Shown piece by piece: positions 18,231 through 26,827 of a DNA stretch of 64,000 nt. The stretch lies in the NCBI GenBank assembly GCA_026002815.1, contig BPGB01000003.1, forward strand, positions 1-64,000, given 5' to 3'. Source of the DNA: Candidatus Woesearchaeota archaeon. GTDB taxonomy: Archaea > Nanobdellota > Nanobdellia > Woesearchaeales > UBA9642. Both the position numbers and the translations under genes were made by a program. The stretch's first letter is position 1; each line of letters starts with the position of its first letter. The notes under the pieces were generated by a model, which saw only the letters and a list, made by a program, of their open reading frames with translations, had not been told where the DNA came from and did no database searches.

Positions 18231-18908
18231 TTATTTATTATATGAACTTAATTCGATATTTTTCTCTAATGTTTTTAACCTCTTTAAAACCTTAGCAGCA
18301 TTCTCGTATTTTTCTGCTTTAACAAAGTATTCCTCTAATGATTTCAATTTTTTATCATCTGCTAAAACTATGTCTTCTTCATCATATCCAGTGGTTATTA
18401 TTGGAGCTTTCAATGAATCAATATAAACCAAATTGTTAACTTTACAAAAATCATAAAAATATATTTTCGTATTTTTTTTATCATGACTGACATTAAAATA
18501 ACCATTATCAAGATCTAAATACAAAGATATTTCCTTAGAGGCCAATTGATTCTTCAGAATATTAGATATTGAATCGCCATATGCATATCTAGGCGTTAGA
18601 GGAGTCATTAATTGATTATTGACCAATCCCTGTTCAATACTTCTTACTGAAAGTTTTAATTCTGGCGACACCTGTAAGTCAATACATTCCTTAACATCCA
18701 TGAATGCGGGCACTCTTAATTTTCCACTTACAGAGGAATTATACGCTTCTATGATTATATCAGGAGTTGTTCCTAAGTAACCTTTGTAATTTACAAAATA
18801 AATAGTGCTGTTTTTTTGAATTATTCTTTTAGTATTGCTCCTGTTATAAGATAATTCTTTACTTGGATAAAATTCAATCTCTCCGCTTAAAAATATCAAT
18901 CGCTTCAT
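18231..18908 (-). CDS. Unknown protein, related to its upstream neighbour
   Basis: About 225 residues, starting at the ATG at 18908; a TTG four codons earlier is possible but less likely. No signal peptide or membrane helix is visible. A short C-terminal helical part (about 180-225, rich in Lys and Glu) follows a mixed alpha/beta region. Two segments resemble the neighbouring 294-residue protein: IEFYPSKEL here against IKIYPSSEL there, and KIYFYDFCKVNNLVYIDS against MIYIYEVCEYFDIIYLSA. The two are therefore probably paralogues that differ at the N-terminus. I do not recognise a family. Position next to the surface block and the ribosomal protein genes gives no firm clue to function. Confidence 0.6.
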   Translation of the reverse strand: MKRLIFLSGEIEFYPSKELSYNRSNTKRIIQKNSTIYFVNYKGYLGTTPDIIIEAYNSSVSGKLRVPAFMDVKECIDLQVSPELKLSVRSIEQGLVNNQLMTPLTPRYAYGDSISNILKNQLASKEISLYLDLDNGYFNVSHDKKNTKIYFYDFCKVNNLVYIDSLKAPIITTGYDEEDIVLADDKKLKSLEEYFVKAEKYENAAKVLKRLKTLEKNIELSSYNK

Positions 18909-19012
18909 TCTTGTTTTCAACCTTATATTTTATTTGATAATCAAATTTATGATCAAAATTATATCAATATGACTAAAAGGTGATTAAAAGGTAAATTTTG
19001 TGTGTTGCAAGA

Positions 19013-19897
19013 TTATTTGTTTTTAATATCGTTTTCGAAAGAGTTTTCATCGAAAAAATTTATTATACCTTGAATTATTTTTTCTTCCTCATCGTCATTT
19101 TTATATCTCCCTCTCAGAGAAATATAATTACACCAGTTATCGAAAGCTTTCTTGGCTTCATCAATGTTCTCTGATGATAAAGCATTAAGCAGATTATCAT
19201 GTATATTAGATACATAACTCTTGTTTATGAAATTACTCTTGTTTATGAAATTAGAATCCATATTATTATCTAAATTATTTAATTTATTATCTAAATTATT
19301 TGATTTTTCATTATATAAACCCTCTATTGAGGGAATATTTATGTTTAAAATCCCTTCTGCACTTAAATATATTATATCAAAATATTCGCACACTTCATAT
19401 ATATAAATCATTTCTGCAGTTGCATTTCTAAAATCTGCACGTATGCCTTTTTTCGTTCTAACAACTTTTGGCTTATTTAATCCTTCAGCATACTTCTCAT
19501 AGTATTCGAATATAGAATTAATGTTATCCACTAGTCTATCTATTGAACTTATTTCATTTCTATTGATGATTTTGTTATTTACAGATAAAAAAAGTTCGCT
19601 ACTTGGATAAATTTTTATTGTATCATCATAAATGATTAGATTAATGTTCCCTGTTGAAGATACGTACCCTTTAGAGGCTATTATTCCAGTAACATTGTTC
19701 TCGCTAGTAATATTAACAACTGTGTTGCTAGGTACATATACTAGCCCGCCTTCCATTTCAACAAATAAAGAATTATTTTCTTGAATAACATCGTATTTTT
19801 TATGAATTAGAATTTCATTATTTTTACTTATCCTTAATTCTAAGTTCTCGTTCGAAGCATAATCATATATTGACAAGTATCTTGCTGAATAATTCAT
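19013..19897 (-). CDS. Unknown protein with N-terminal beta-rich region
   Basis: 294 residues, ATG at 19897 preceded by AGGTGTTG. The first 90 residues look beta-rich (FVEMEGGLVYVPSNTVVNIT), followed by the IYPSSEL segment and the IYIYEVCEYFDIIYLSA segment shared with the next gene. Residues about 197-226 are low-complexity and built from two exact short duplications (N-N-L-D-N and N-F-I-N-K-S, each twice), which point to recent in-frame tandem duplication. The C-terminal part is helical and acidic. There is no export signal, so it is likely cytoplasmic. No function can be assigned. Confidence 0.6.
   Translation of the reverse strand: MNYSARYLSIYDYASNENLELRISKNNEILIHKKYDVIQENNSLFVEMEGGLVYVPSNTVVNITSENNVTGIIASKGYVSSTGNINLIIYDDTIKIYPSSELFLSVNNKIINRNEISSIDRLVDNINSIFEYYEKYAEGLNKPKVVRTKKGIRADFRNATAEMIYIYEVCEYFDIIYLSAEGILNINIPSIEGLYNEKSNNLDNKLNNLDNNMDSNFINKSNFINKSYVSNIHDNLLNALSSENIDEAKKAFDNWCNYISLRGRYKNDDEEEKIIQGIINFFDENSFENDIKNK
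19218..19253. repeat. Exact 18-bp tandem duplication within a gene
   Basis: The unit ACTCTTGTTTATGAAATT occurs twice head to tail and encodes N-F-I-N-K-S twice in the 294-residue protein on the minus strand. The length is a multiple of three, so the frame is kept. Confidence 0.85.
19265..19306. repeat. Near-exact 21-bp tandem duplication within a gene
   Basis: Two 21-base copies beginning ATTATCTAAATTATTT follow one another with a single difference (AATTT versus GATTT at the end). They encode repeated N-N-L-D-N in the minus-strand gene and keep the frame. Confidence 0.8.
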
Positions 19898-20181
19898 GCA
19901 ACACCTTTTTTGTTACCACTTATTTAAATTTTTTATCATTTTACAATAAATAAAAAACAAATAATTAAGAATCAACAAATAATTAATCATCAAAAAATTA
20001 AGGAAACACAAAGAAATCATGAAAATATAAAAAAGTGTGATAAATTATAATACGGATAAAAAATATAAATAAAAGACATAAATAAAAAACATAGATAAAA
20101 AAAATAAATAAAAAACACAAATAACAAGTACATAAAGATAAATAAAATTTTTATTAATTAATACTATACTGTCTAATAATC

Positions 20182-20532
20182 CTATTCCTTCTTTTTCTTA
20201 GTTGATTTTTTCTCGGAATATTTGCTTTCTGAAGATTTTTTATCTAAAGATTTTTCAATAGATTTTCTTTTAGGAGAGGGTTTTTCTGATTTGATTTTCT
20301 GTTTTTTCTCTTTTATAGGCAATCCTAACGCGTTCATTACCTCTTCATGAGTTGCATCTTCTCTTATGTCAACCACTTGGTCCAATGGTTCCAAATGTAA
20401 CGTATTACATTTTCTTCTTCTTGTCTCACCGTCTATCAAGTAGAATTTTCCTTCTAAATGTTTTACTATCACGCACTTCTTTCCCGCATCTCTGCCTGCT
20501 ATTTTTACACAAACTCTTCCAACTTGAAACAT
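20182..20532 (-). CDS. rpl14e: Large-subunit ribosomal protein L14e
   Basis: A 116-residue protein with the KOW-type fold of L14e: FQVGRVCVKIAGRDAGKKCV at the N-terminus, then KFYLIDGETRRRKCNTLHLEPL. The first 80 residues are the family; residues 85-116 form a lysine/serine-rich tail that is longer than usual. It binds 23S rRNA in the large subunit. The start is preceded by GGAGGAT at a normal distance. It follows L34e on the same strand by 65 bases, the usual archaeal neighbour, although the cmk gene often found between them is missing here. Confidence 0.95.
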   Translation of the reverse strand: MFQVGRVCVKIAGRDAGKKCVIVKHLEGKFYLIDGETRRRKCNTLHLEPLDQVVDIREDATHEEVMNALGLPIKEKKQKIKSEKPSPKRKSIEKSLDKKSSESKYSEKKSTKKKKE

Positions 20533-20597
20533 TTTTATCCTCCGCCTCTACAGAACCATAACGTCGCCGAATATGGGAGAGACTACTTTACCAAAAT

Positions 20598-20858
20598 TTA
20601 TTCTATCTTGCTTTTAATTGTTTTTCTAGTGCATGAACTACACAAAACTCCTGCATAAGGTCTTTCTGGTCTTTTTTCTGTCTTTGAAAGCTTACTTAAT
20701 TTATAAGGACTTGCTGTTGCAACACCTGGAAGCACTTTTCCACACTTAGCGCAATGTGCTTTATTATGCTTTCTCTTCGCGTAAACTAGTTTAGTTTGCT
20801 TTGGTGTCTTAACATAAATTCGTCTTAATGTCCTTGATCTTCTTGATGGTCTTGGCAT
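20598..20858 (-). CDS. rpl34e: Large-subunit ribosomal protein L34e
   Basis: An 86-residue basic protein that starts MPRPSRRSRTLRRIYVKTP and has a zinc-ribbon of two CxxC pairs (CAKCGKVL and CSSCTRK), both conserved in L34e. It is an archaeal/eukaryotic-type 50S subunit protein. The ATG is preceded by a TATA-like TTTATAAATAGA and no clear binding site, fitting a leaderless message. L14e follows. In other archaea the genes just upstream are DUF106 and SecY; here those genes are present, but a foreign-looking gene on the opposite strand lies in between. Confidence 0.95.
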   Translation of the reverse strand: MPRPSRRSRTLRRIYVKTPKQTKLVYAKRKHNKAHCAKCGKVLPGVATASPYKLSKLSKTEKRPERPYAGVLCSSCTRKTIKSKIE

Positions 20859-20998
20859 AATTATAGGAAAAAAAATCTATTTATAAAGTTGATTATTTAA
20901 TCTTCTTAAAACATCGATTTAACTAAAACAGTAATTTAACTACTTGATAAAAAATACTTTATAAAAACAAATATAAATCATAAAAAAATACAAACACA

Positions 20999-22969
20999 AT
21001 GCTAAAATCAATAATATCATATTTAAATAAAAGTATAACAAAACCTTTTGTTTTTTCCCTTATATTAGGAAGCACCATTTTTGCACAAAATAATACTATA
21101 AAAAATGATAAAATAAACGATAATATAAGTAAATATAATAACATAATTAAATACGATATTAATCAGTATCCTACAAATAATTCACTTCAAAATCCGGATA
21201 GCACGATAACTGCTCCAGATGACACAATAAATGCCGATATGCATACTGAACTTGAAGAAATAGTTGTTAAGTCTGAAAAAGAAAAAATACCCTATGTAAA
21301 AGAGAAGGGTTTTAAAACAATTTATTACAATGATGCAAACAAAATAGCAATGTCACAATATTCAGGAGTTTTTAATACGCTACCAATATACTCTAGATTA
21401 AGAATCAACAATATGGATCCTAAGTTTACAACAATATTCTACAAGGATATTCCCTTAATAATTGATAATACTCAACTACACGGAGGAATATCTTCTTTTA
21501 ATGCAGATCTTACAGATTTAAAAATAAAAAAAACGGCATATTCTTCTAAATATTCTTCTATTGGAGGAGTCATGGAACTAGACTTCAAAAATAATGAAAA
21601 TAATTTCATTGTATCATCAAACATTTTGGAAAGATATTTGATATACGAAGAATCTTTCAATATTAACGATGACAATTCTGAAAAATCGAAAAATAAGAAA
21701 AAATTAATGACAAAAAACTCTATAAGAAATATAGAGATACCTGGCTTTTTAGAAAGAACTATAAAGGAAACAAAAATATTCCCAAATATCTATGAATTTA
21801 TGAATAATACAATAATATTCGATGAATCCTCTGAGACTGAAGCAGTGATAAGATTTTCTATTACTAAAGGGAGTTTTGATGAGGAAAATAATTTAAAATT
21901 AAATGAACGTTCATCAAACAGACTCGTAATTTTAAGACATTCCGAATCATTGAATGAAAATATCAATCTTGCTGTTGCTATATCTAATGAAAAAAATGAT
22001 AACAACATAAGTTATGTATTAGGTGATGAAGAAAACAAAATCAAGACATATAACAGCAATACATCAATAATAGGAAGCATTAAAACAAAAAACCTAACAA
22101 TTGGAGGAAGAACATTTTTTTTAAGAAATACGACACTAAAAGAAACTAAGAGTAAAAAAATAAGTGAAATATATGCTGAATATAAACATATAACAGGCAA
22201 CCTATTATTAGAACCAAGCTTTAGAATAAGCAAAGATGATGTTATGACATTAACATCTCAAGGAATAATTGCGACTTTATTTTTTAATAATTCATCATTA
22301 TCTATCGGATATAATCATCCAACAAATATGCTTGTAGTAGATAATTCTTCTGGAGAGAAAAACTATGAATTATCATATTTAGGGAATCAATTCGGAGACC
22401 ACTATATTTCAACATTAAATTTTTCAGGAAAGGATATAAAACTAGAAGAGATACTATCTGACTTGGAAGTTTCTTATTACTATAAATATTTTCACGCATA
22501 TAGAGAAGACAAAAGGCCTGATAAAGGGATTGTAAAGGGAATAGACATTATGATAAGAAATAAAGGGGATTTTAATTATACTATAAAATTTTCTAAAGGA
22601 GATGCAACTTTAAATGGTGTCAGAATGAATGAAGCAGTTAATGAGATTCTGAGTATTGATTTAGGAATTCCCTTAACTGATAGGCTTTTTCTAAATAATC
22701 AATATGTTTTCAATGGGGGATATACTGTAAGAATAAAGTCTGATAAAAGCACTCACTTAATTGGAAAGGCACATTATTTAAGCACATCATTAACCTATAA
22801 ATTTAATATTGGACAAATAGAAGGTGATGTTTCAATAACGTTCTTTAACATTCTAAAATTTTTAGGATATAACAATATTCCAGAATTCGCGAGATATAAG
22901 ATAGCTGATAATGTTAAATCAATAAAAATGCCTGGACTCGGAGACTTAAGAATAAGTTTGAAATTCTAA
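20999..22969 (+). CDS. TonB-dependent outer-membrane receptor-like protein
   Basis: 656 residues with the layout of a TonB-dependent receptor: a signal peptide with probable cleavage at FA-Q (residues 29/30); a low-complexity spacer; a TonB-box-like ELEEIVVKSE at about 85-94; a plug domain to about 197 (LRINNMDPKFTTIFYKDIPL, then DLKIKKTAYSSKYSSIGGVM, matching the family's closing plug motif with GGV); and about 460 residues of alternating beta strands ending in a terminal Phe (LRISLKF), as in bacterial outer-membrane barrels. Such receptors import siderophores, vitamin B12 or glycans through an outer membrane. The flanks are archaeal ribosomal and secretion genes on the other strand, and base composition matches them. 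No TonB, ExbB/D or BamA gene is seen nearby. Recognition is by motif and architecture, not by a search. Confidence 0.7.
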   Translation: MLKSIISYLNKSITKPFVFSLILGSTIFAQNNTIKNDKINDNISKYNNIIKYDINQYPTNNSLQNPDSTITAPDDTINADMHTELEEIVVKSEKEKIPYVKEKGFKTIYYNDANKIAMSQYSGVFNTLPIYSRLRINNMDPKFTTIFYKDIPLIIDNTQLHGGISSFNADLTDLKIKKTAYSSKYSSIGGVMELDFKNNENNFIVSSNILERYLIYEESFNINDDNSEKSKNKKKLMTKNSIRNIEIPGFLERTIKETKIFPNIYEFMNNTIIFDESSETEAVIRFSITKGSFDEENNLKLNERSSNRLVILRHSESLNENINLAVAISNEKNDNNISYVLGDEENKIKTYNSNTSIIGSIKTKNLTIGGRTFFLRNTTLKETKSKKISEIYAEYKHITGNLLLEPSFRISKDDVMTLTSQGIIATLFFNNSSLSIGYNHPTNMLVVDNSSGEKNYELSYLGNQFGDHYISTLNFSGKDIKLEEILSDLEVSYYYKYFHAYREDKRPDKGIVKGIDIMIRNKGDFNYTIKFSKGDATLNGVRMNEAVNEILSIDLGIPLTDRLFLNNQYVFNGGYTVRIKSDKSTHLIGKAHYLSTSLTYKFNIGQIEGDVSITFFNILKFLGYNNIPEFARYKIADNVKSIKMPGLGDLRISLKF

Positions 22970-23019
22970 ATAATACGCATTAAATAAATAAAAAATAAAT
23001 TTTAAATAAATAAATTAAC

Positions 23020-23781
23020 TTAATAGACTTTCAATAATTTTCTAAATAAAGTAGAAAATATTAATGATAAAATTATGTAAGTTGCAAGCCATCCAGGATA
23101 CCAACCGAATATATTAAAATTCTTTCCAAATGGATGAACTTTTTCATTTCCTATAATTATCATCTTTAACTTAGAGTCTTTTATAGGTTTTTCAGGCAAA
23201 AAGTAATTCCTTTCATTTGTTATTATTATATTGTGCTCATACTCCTCGTTGTTATAGTTGAATATTAATTTGTACTCTCCCATTTCTCCTTTAAGAGTCC
23301 ATTTGACTTCGTTGTCAGATATTTCCTTAGTGTTTTTATCAATATATAATTCAGGTATTGATTTTAGGGTCATATTGCCTTTTGCTCCCTCTGCAAATTT
23401 TGCGGTTACTGAGAATTCTTGATTAGGATATAATGGATAATATGCTATGTGCATATTAAGCCAGGCAAATATTATTATTATCGGTATAAAAGTGTAAAGT
23501 GTTGATTTAAACGATGACATCATATATTTCATGTTTAAATCGAGTGCTTTTTTCTGTATTGACATTAGTTTTTTAGGATCTTTCTCTTTTCGCATTTCTT
23601 TTTGATATTTCTTTAATTCTTCCTTTATGCGTTTCATCTCTTCCTGATTAGTCGTATATTTATACACAATTGTTATTAATAGAGTTATGCCTGCAGAAAT
23701 TATTAGTATAGCCCAGAAAGGATGTAAATTTAGTACTGGTCCAAGCCACGGATTAAATATCGTGTCTAAAAAATTAGTCAT
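23020..23781 (-). CDS. DUF106 / EMC3-like membrane insertase (YidC/Oxa1 superfamily)
   Basis: About 253 residues. It has an N-terminal membrane helix (FWAILIISAGITLLITIVY), a charged cytoplasmic coiled coil (MKRIKEELKKYQKEMRKEK), a second helix (STLYTFIPIIIIFAWLNMHI), a roughly 100-residue outer beta domain, and a C-terminal helix (GWLATYIILSLIFSTLF). The helix, coiled-coil, helix core is typical of the archaeal DUF106 (Ylp1) family, related to YidC, EMC3 and TMCO1, which insert membrane proteins together with SecY and the ribosome. The ATG at 23781 is chosen over an upstream start at 23832 because AGGTGATC lies just before it. SecY is directly upstream on the same strand, as usual. The outer domain is larger than in most relatives. 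Confidence 0.85.
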   Translation of the reverse strand: MTNFLDTIFNPWLGPVLNLHPFWAILIISAGITLLITIVYKYTTNQEEMKRIKEELKKYQKEMRKEKDPKKLMSIQKKALDLNMKYMMSSFKSTLYTFIPIIIIFAWLNMHIAYYPLYPNQEFSVTAKFAEGAKGNMTLKSIPELYIDKNTKEISDNEVKWTLKGEMGEYKLIFNYNNEEYEHNIIITNERNYFLPEKPIKDSKLKMIIIGNEKVHPFGKNFNIFGWYPGWLATYIILSLIFSTLFRKLLKVY

Positions 23782-23784
23782 TTG

Positions 23785-23792
23785 ATCACCTG
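23785..23792 (-). promoter_or_regulatory. Strong ribosome binding site that sets the DUF106 start
   Basis: AGGTGATC on the minus strand is a full match to the complement of the archaeal 16S rRNA tail and lies three bases before the ATG at 23781. It decides against the ATG-like start 17 codons upstream. Confidence 0.75.
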
Positions 23793-24009
23793 ATTCATAG
23801 AAAAATATCTTATTTATAAATGTTTTTGACATTGCGTTTAAATCAAGGGCATATTCTTTTTGACTGAAAAGATAAAAAAAGATGATTTTTAATAATAAAA
23901 AATAATTTAAGAAAAATAGAAGATCTTAAAAATATAATATAAAATATAAAAATAATATATTATAATATCAAATTAACATACTAAAAGAATACCTTAAATA
24001 CCTTAAAAA

Positions 24010-25401
24010 CTAACCGCCCATGAACTTTCTCATCATTGGATTCATGTCCATCATATGTTGTCGAGCTATATTTTCGTATAATTGATAAATTATCATTACT
24101 GTAAGCAATATTCCTGTTCCTCTTGATAATGCACCAAGCATATCGGCCATTGCCGCAATAAAACCTACTGCTATTGCTCCCATGACTGTTAAAGGCCAGA
24201 TATATCTATTAAGCAACCTTTCCAGCACTCTTTCATCTCTTCTAAAACCGGGTATTTGTAATCCGGATGCCATCATTTGTTTTGCTTGACTTCTAGCATC
24301 CATTCCTGCTGATTGAACCCAAAATATGCTAAAAATCACTGAACCAATAACCATGAACAATATATATACTATTGAATGAAAAAGCAAAGACCACGTAAAT
24401 GTTCCGGTTATAATATTATCTACTATTGGTTGTCCTGATACCCATAATGCGAAACCACTTACTGCCTGTCCATTACTGAAAGTCCCTAAGATTGGATGTC
24501 CCCAATTTTGGAGTAATGTGCCAAACAATTGTACGTTTGCAAGTAATGCTGCAACTAATATTACTGGAATATTAGATGTGTATAAGAAATTTAATGGCCA
24601 CCTTATTCCTTGACCTCTCACTCGTCCAAAGGATAAAGGTATTTCTACTTTCATTGACTGTGCATATACTGCCATAAAGAAAACAATAACTGTAGCAAGT
24701 ATTGCAGACAATTTAAGGAATGCTGTTGTTGGTTCTCCTGATGCTAAGCTTTGAAAAAATACCGGGACTGCACCAGTTAATGCATCAGGGTTTCTCGGGT
24801 CTGGGATGAATGAAAATGCACCTATGAATATCTGTTGCGCAACACCTGCTGCAATAAATAAGGAAATTCCTGAACCAAAACCCCATTTGCTTACTATCTC
24901 ATCCATGAACATTATTAATATTCCACCTAAAAATAATTGGAATATCAATATTAATTCTAATTGAAAATATAACGGAGTTCCTTGATATGATGCACTTGGA
25001 GCTAAACCTCCCATAAAGACATATATTGCTCCCTCGAATAATATGAAGAATATGCTTAATAATTTCTGTGTTCCTTGAAACCTCTTTTTACCTTCATGTG
25101 ATGTTAAATCAAACGTCCATATTCCTGAGCCATTTAATAATTGTAATACGATTGAAGCGGTTACTATTGGACCTATACCTAAACTTATTATTGAACCAAA
25201 ACTTGCTCCAAGTATTATCGATAGAAACTCGAATTGTTGTAACGCGTTCTCTCCTAAACCAAACAAGGGAATCATTCCGAGCACAAAGAATAATATTAAC
25301 ACTATTAAGGTCCATTTAAGTTTTTCCTTAAAAGGTAATCTCTTCTGCGTTGGAGAGGATACCTCTGGAAGATTTTCTATAAGCTTATCAAAAAAAGACA
25401 T
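24010..25401 (-). CDS. secY: Protein translocase subunit SecY (Sec61 alpha)
   Basis: A 463-residue channel protein with about ten membrane helices. Recognisable parts are FGSIISLGIGPIVTASIVLQ (helix 2 with the pore region), SHEGKKRFQGTQKLLSI in a cytoplasmic loop, SFGRVRGQGIRWPLNFLYTS before helix 7, and GFRRDERVLERLLNRYIWP in the loop before helix 9. It forms the Sec translocon for export of the many secreted and single-helix proteins in this window. GAGGT precedes the ATG. It is transcribed towards DUF106 as in other archaea; the adenylate kinase gene that often sits between them is instead at 55.4 kb. Confidence 0.95.
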   Translation of the reverse strand: MSFFDKLIENLPEVSSPTQKRLPFKEKLKWTLIVLILFFVLGMIPLFGLGENALQQFEFLSIILGASFGSIISLGIGPIVTASIVLQLLNGSGIWTFDLTSHEGKKRFQGTQKLLSIFFILFEGAIYVFMGGLAPSASYQGTPLYFQLELILIFQLFLGGILIMFMDEIVSKWGFGSGISLFIAAGVAQQIFIGAFSFIPDPRNPDALTGAVPVFFQSLASGEPTTAFLKLSAILATVIVFFMAVYAQSMKVEIPLSFGRVRGQGIRWPLNFLYTSNIPVILVAALLANVQLFGTLLQNWGHPILGTFSNGQAVSGFALWVSGQPIVDNIITGTFTWSLLFHSIVYILFMVIGSVIFSIFWVQSAGMDARSQAKQMMASGLQIPGFRRDERVLERLLNRYIWPLTVMGAIAVGFIAAMADMLGALSRGTGILLTVMIIYQLYENIARQHMMDMNPMMRKFMGG

Positions 25402-25670
25402 GCTAAACCTCTTAAGTTCACTTGATTCTTTATTTGTATAATTCTTTAGTATGATTCTTTATTTATAATTTAATTCTTTAATATAATTTAACATAACGAA
25501 CGATAAAACGAACGATAACAAAAATTAATATTTTTGATGAATATTATCAAAATAAACAGGTAACATCTGAAGCTGTTATTTTAATCAAAATCAAACATCC
25601 AATAATATGAACTAAGAACTGAAAAAAACCATAATTTAAAAAGGTTTTTATAATATAAAGCCCTCAAATT

Positions 25671-25720
25671 AATTGAAATAAGTAAAATAATTATAAATTG
25701 AAATAAGTAGACTAATTATA
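25671..25720. repeat. 25-bp near-exact tandem duplication
   Basis: Two adjacent 25-base copies begin AATTGAAATAAGTA and end TAATTATA, with two internal differences (AAA versus GAC). They lie in the promoter-bearing gap between secY and the surface cluster and might be an operator pair or only a slippage product. Confidence 0.75.
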
Positions 25721-25857
25721 AGATAATATCTCAAATTGAAAGCGATATGCTAGTAAAAAAAATGAGGCATTAGTAAATAGAATCACTTATTAAAATTAAA
25801 GAATTATCGAAATTAGATAACAGAAAGATAACAGAATGTTTATATTAAACAAAAAGA

Positions 25858-25870
25858 TTTATTAATATAT
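25858..25870 (+). promoter_or_regulatory. TATA-like box in front of the plus-strand pilin-like cluster
   Basis: TTTATTAATATAT ends 18 bases before the ATG at 25889, so its centre is about 25 bases upstream. No ribosome binding site follows, in keeping with a leaderless first gene for the cluster. Confidence 0.45.
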
Positions 25871-25888
25871 TAAAACAAATATTGTTCT

Positions 25889-26011
25889 ATGGATGAGGGC
25901 TCTGGAATAACTTTTGAAAAAATAGTGTTATTAATATTTATCATTTTATCTTTTATAGTTTTATTCACGCTACTTACATTAGCAATATTTATGCCTTCAT
26001 TGAAGAACTAA
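25889..26011 (+). CDS. 40-residue membrane peptide
   Basis: This tiny gene begins MDEGSGITFEKIVLL and consists almost wholly of one hydrophobic helix (residues 12-35), ending PSLKN. It starts about 25 bases after a TATA-like box and stops four bases before the next gene, so it is the likely first gene of the cluster. The acidic start before the helix differs from the K/R-G starts of its neighbours. It may be a small pilin-like subunit or membrane partner; there is no other clue. Codon use and tight spacing support that it is real. Confidence 0.55.
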   Translation: MDEGSGITFEKIVLLIFIILSFIVLFTLLTLAIFMPSLKN

Positions 26012-26015
26012 TAAA

Positions 26016-26822
26016 ATGAAACATCTTATTTTAACAAAAAAATCTCAAATGGATACAACTGTAAGATTGAGTATTTTATTGATTGCAGCAATACTGCTTT
26101 TTACAGTGTTAATTTTGATTACAACAGATTATGGAAATAAAGGCGCTACAGAAACTTGTAGAACAAGTGTTTTGACACAAAAATATACAGAAGTTTTTGG
26201 CAGCAGCCCCATATCTCTTGAATGTGAAAGAAGATTTATAGATATTTATCCAGATCATGTAGAATTAGGTTATGAACCTGATAAGACAAAAAAAATAAAC
26301 ATATACCCTAATGGAAAAAAAATAAGTAAATACAAAGAATTAACAAATGATATTGTTAATTATGTTGTCGCAGAAGAAATGAGAAATTGCTGGTATCAGT
26401 TCGGGGAAGCAAAAACAGAAATATTTCCTAATGATGAAAGTAAATTAGATATTATAGGACTTTCAGATGATGATATCTGCTTCATTTGCTCTGAAATAAG
26501 ATTTATCGATGTAAAAAATAAAGAATACGAAGGTCTCGTAGATTATTTGAAAAATAATTATCCTAAAGATGCAAAATACACTTATTGGGATTACTTTAAT
26601 CAACCTTCTGTATCAGAATACAATATGCAAGAGTACTTATTCTCAAAGGGAAAAAACGACATGAATAAGGTATGGGATAATGAAATTTTTAAGTTTAAAT
26701 CTGAGAAGATATATGCAGTAACATTCTACAAAGACTATGATACGGTAGGAAAATCAGAATATCAAGTACTAGTTATGCCCACTAATAAGCTGGATGAAAT
26801 ATGCGAAATATTAGCAAGTTAG
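26016..26822 (+). CDS. Pilin-like membrane protein, paralogue of the next gene
   Basis: 268 residues with a TKKSQMDTT start, one hydrophobic helix (about 15-37, LSILLIAAILLFTVLILITT) and an extracellular domain. Shared signatures with the following gene are VAEEMRNCWYQFGEAKTEIF here and IAEDMRRCWYEWQKGNAQLF there, and ICFICSEIRF here and IFCHICSIYDF there, so the two arose by duplication. The conserved cysteines probably pair. The ATG lies four bases after the stop of the 40-residue peptide. The KKSQ start matches the pilin-like proteins at 423-936 and 991-1515, linking the two surface clusters. Function unknown. Confidence 0.75.
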   Translation: MKHLILTKKSQMDTTVRLSILLIAAILLFTVLILITTDYGNKGATETCRTSVLTQKYTEVFGSSPISLECERRFIDIYPDHVELGYEPDKTKKINIYPNGKKISKYKELTNDIVNYVVAEEMRNCWYQFGEAKTEIFPNDESKLDIIGLSDDDICFICSEIRFIDVKNKEYEGLVDYLKNNYPKDAKYTYWDYFNQPSVSEYNMQEYLFSKGKNDMNKVWDNEIFKFKSEKIYAVTFYKDYDTVGKSEYQVLVMPTNKLDEICEILAS

Positions 26823-26827
26823 GACTT

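Larger units (their letters stand above)
25402..25888. other. Intergenic region between divergent secY and the pilin-like cluster
   Basis: About 490 bases without a convincing gene. It is very AT-rich and must hold the promoters of secY (leftwards) and of the plus-strand surface cluster (rightwards). A 25-base tandem duplication occupies 25671-25720. A TATA-like stretch precedes the first small gene at the right end. Confidence 0.6.

Noticed and set aside
20999-22969. The TonB-receptor-like gene as bacterial contamination of the assembly
   Set aside because: It lies inside a syntenic archaeal locus with matching AT-rich composition on both sides, so a chimera would need two independent joins; still to be confirmed with reads.
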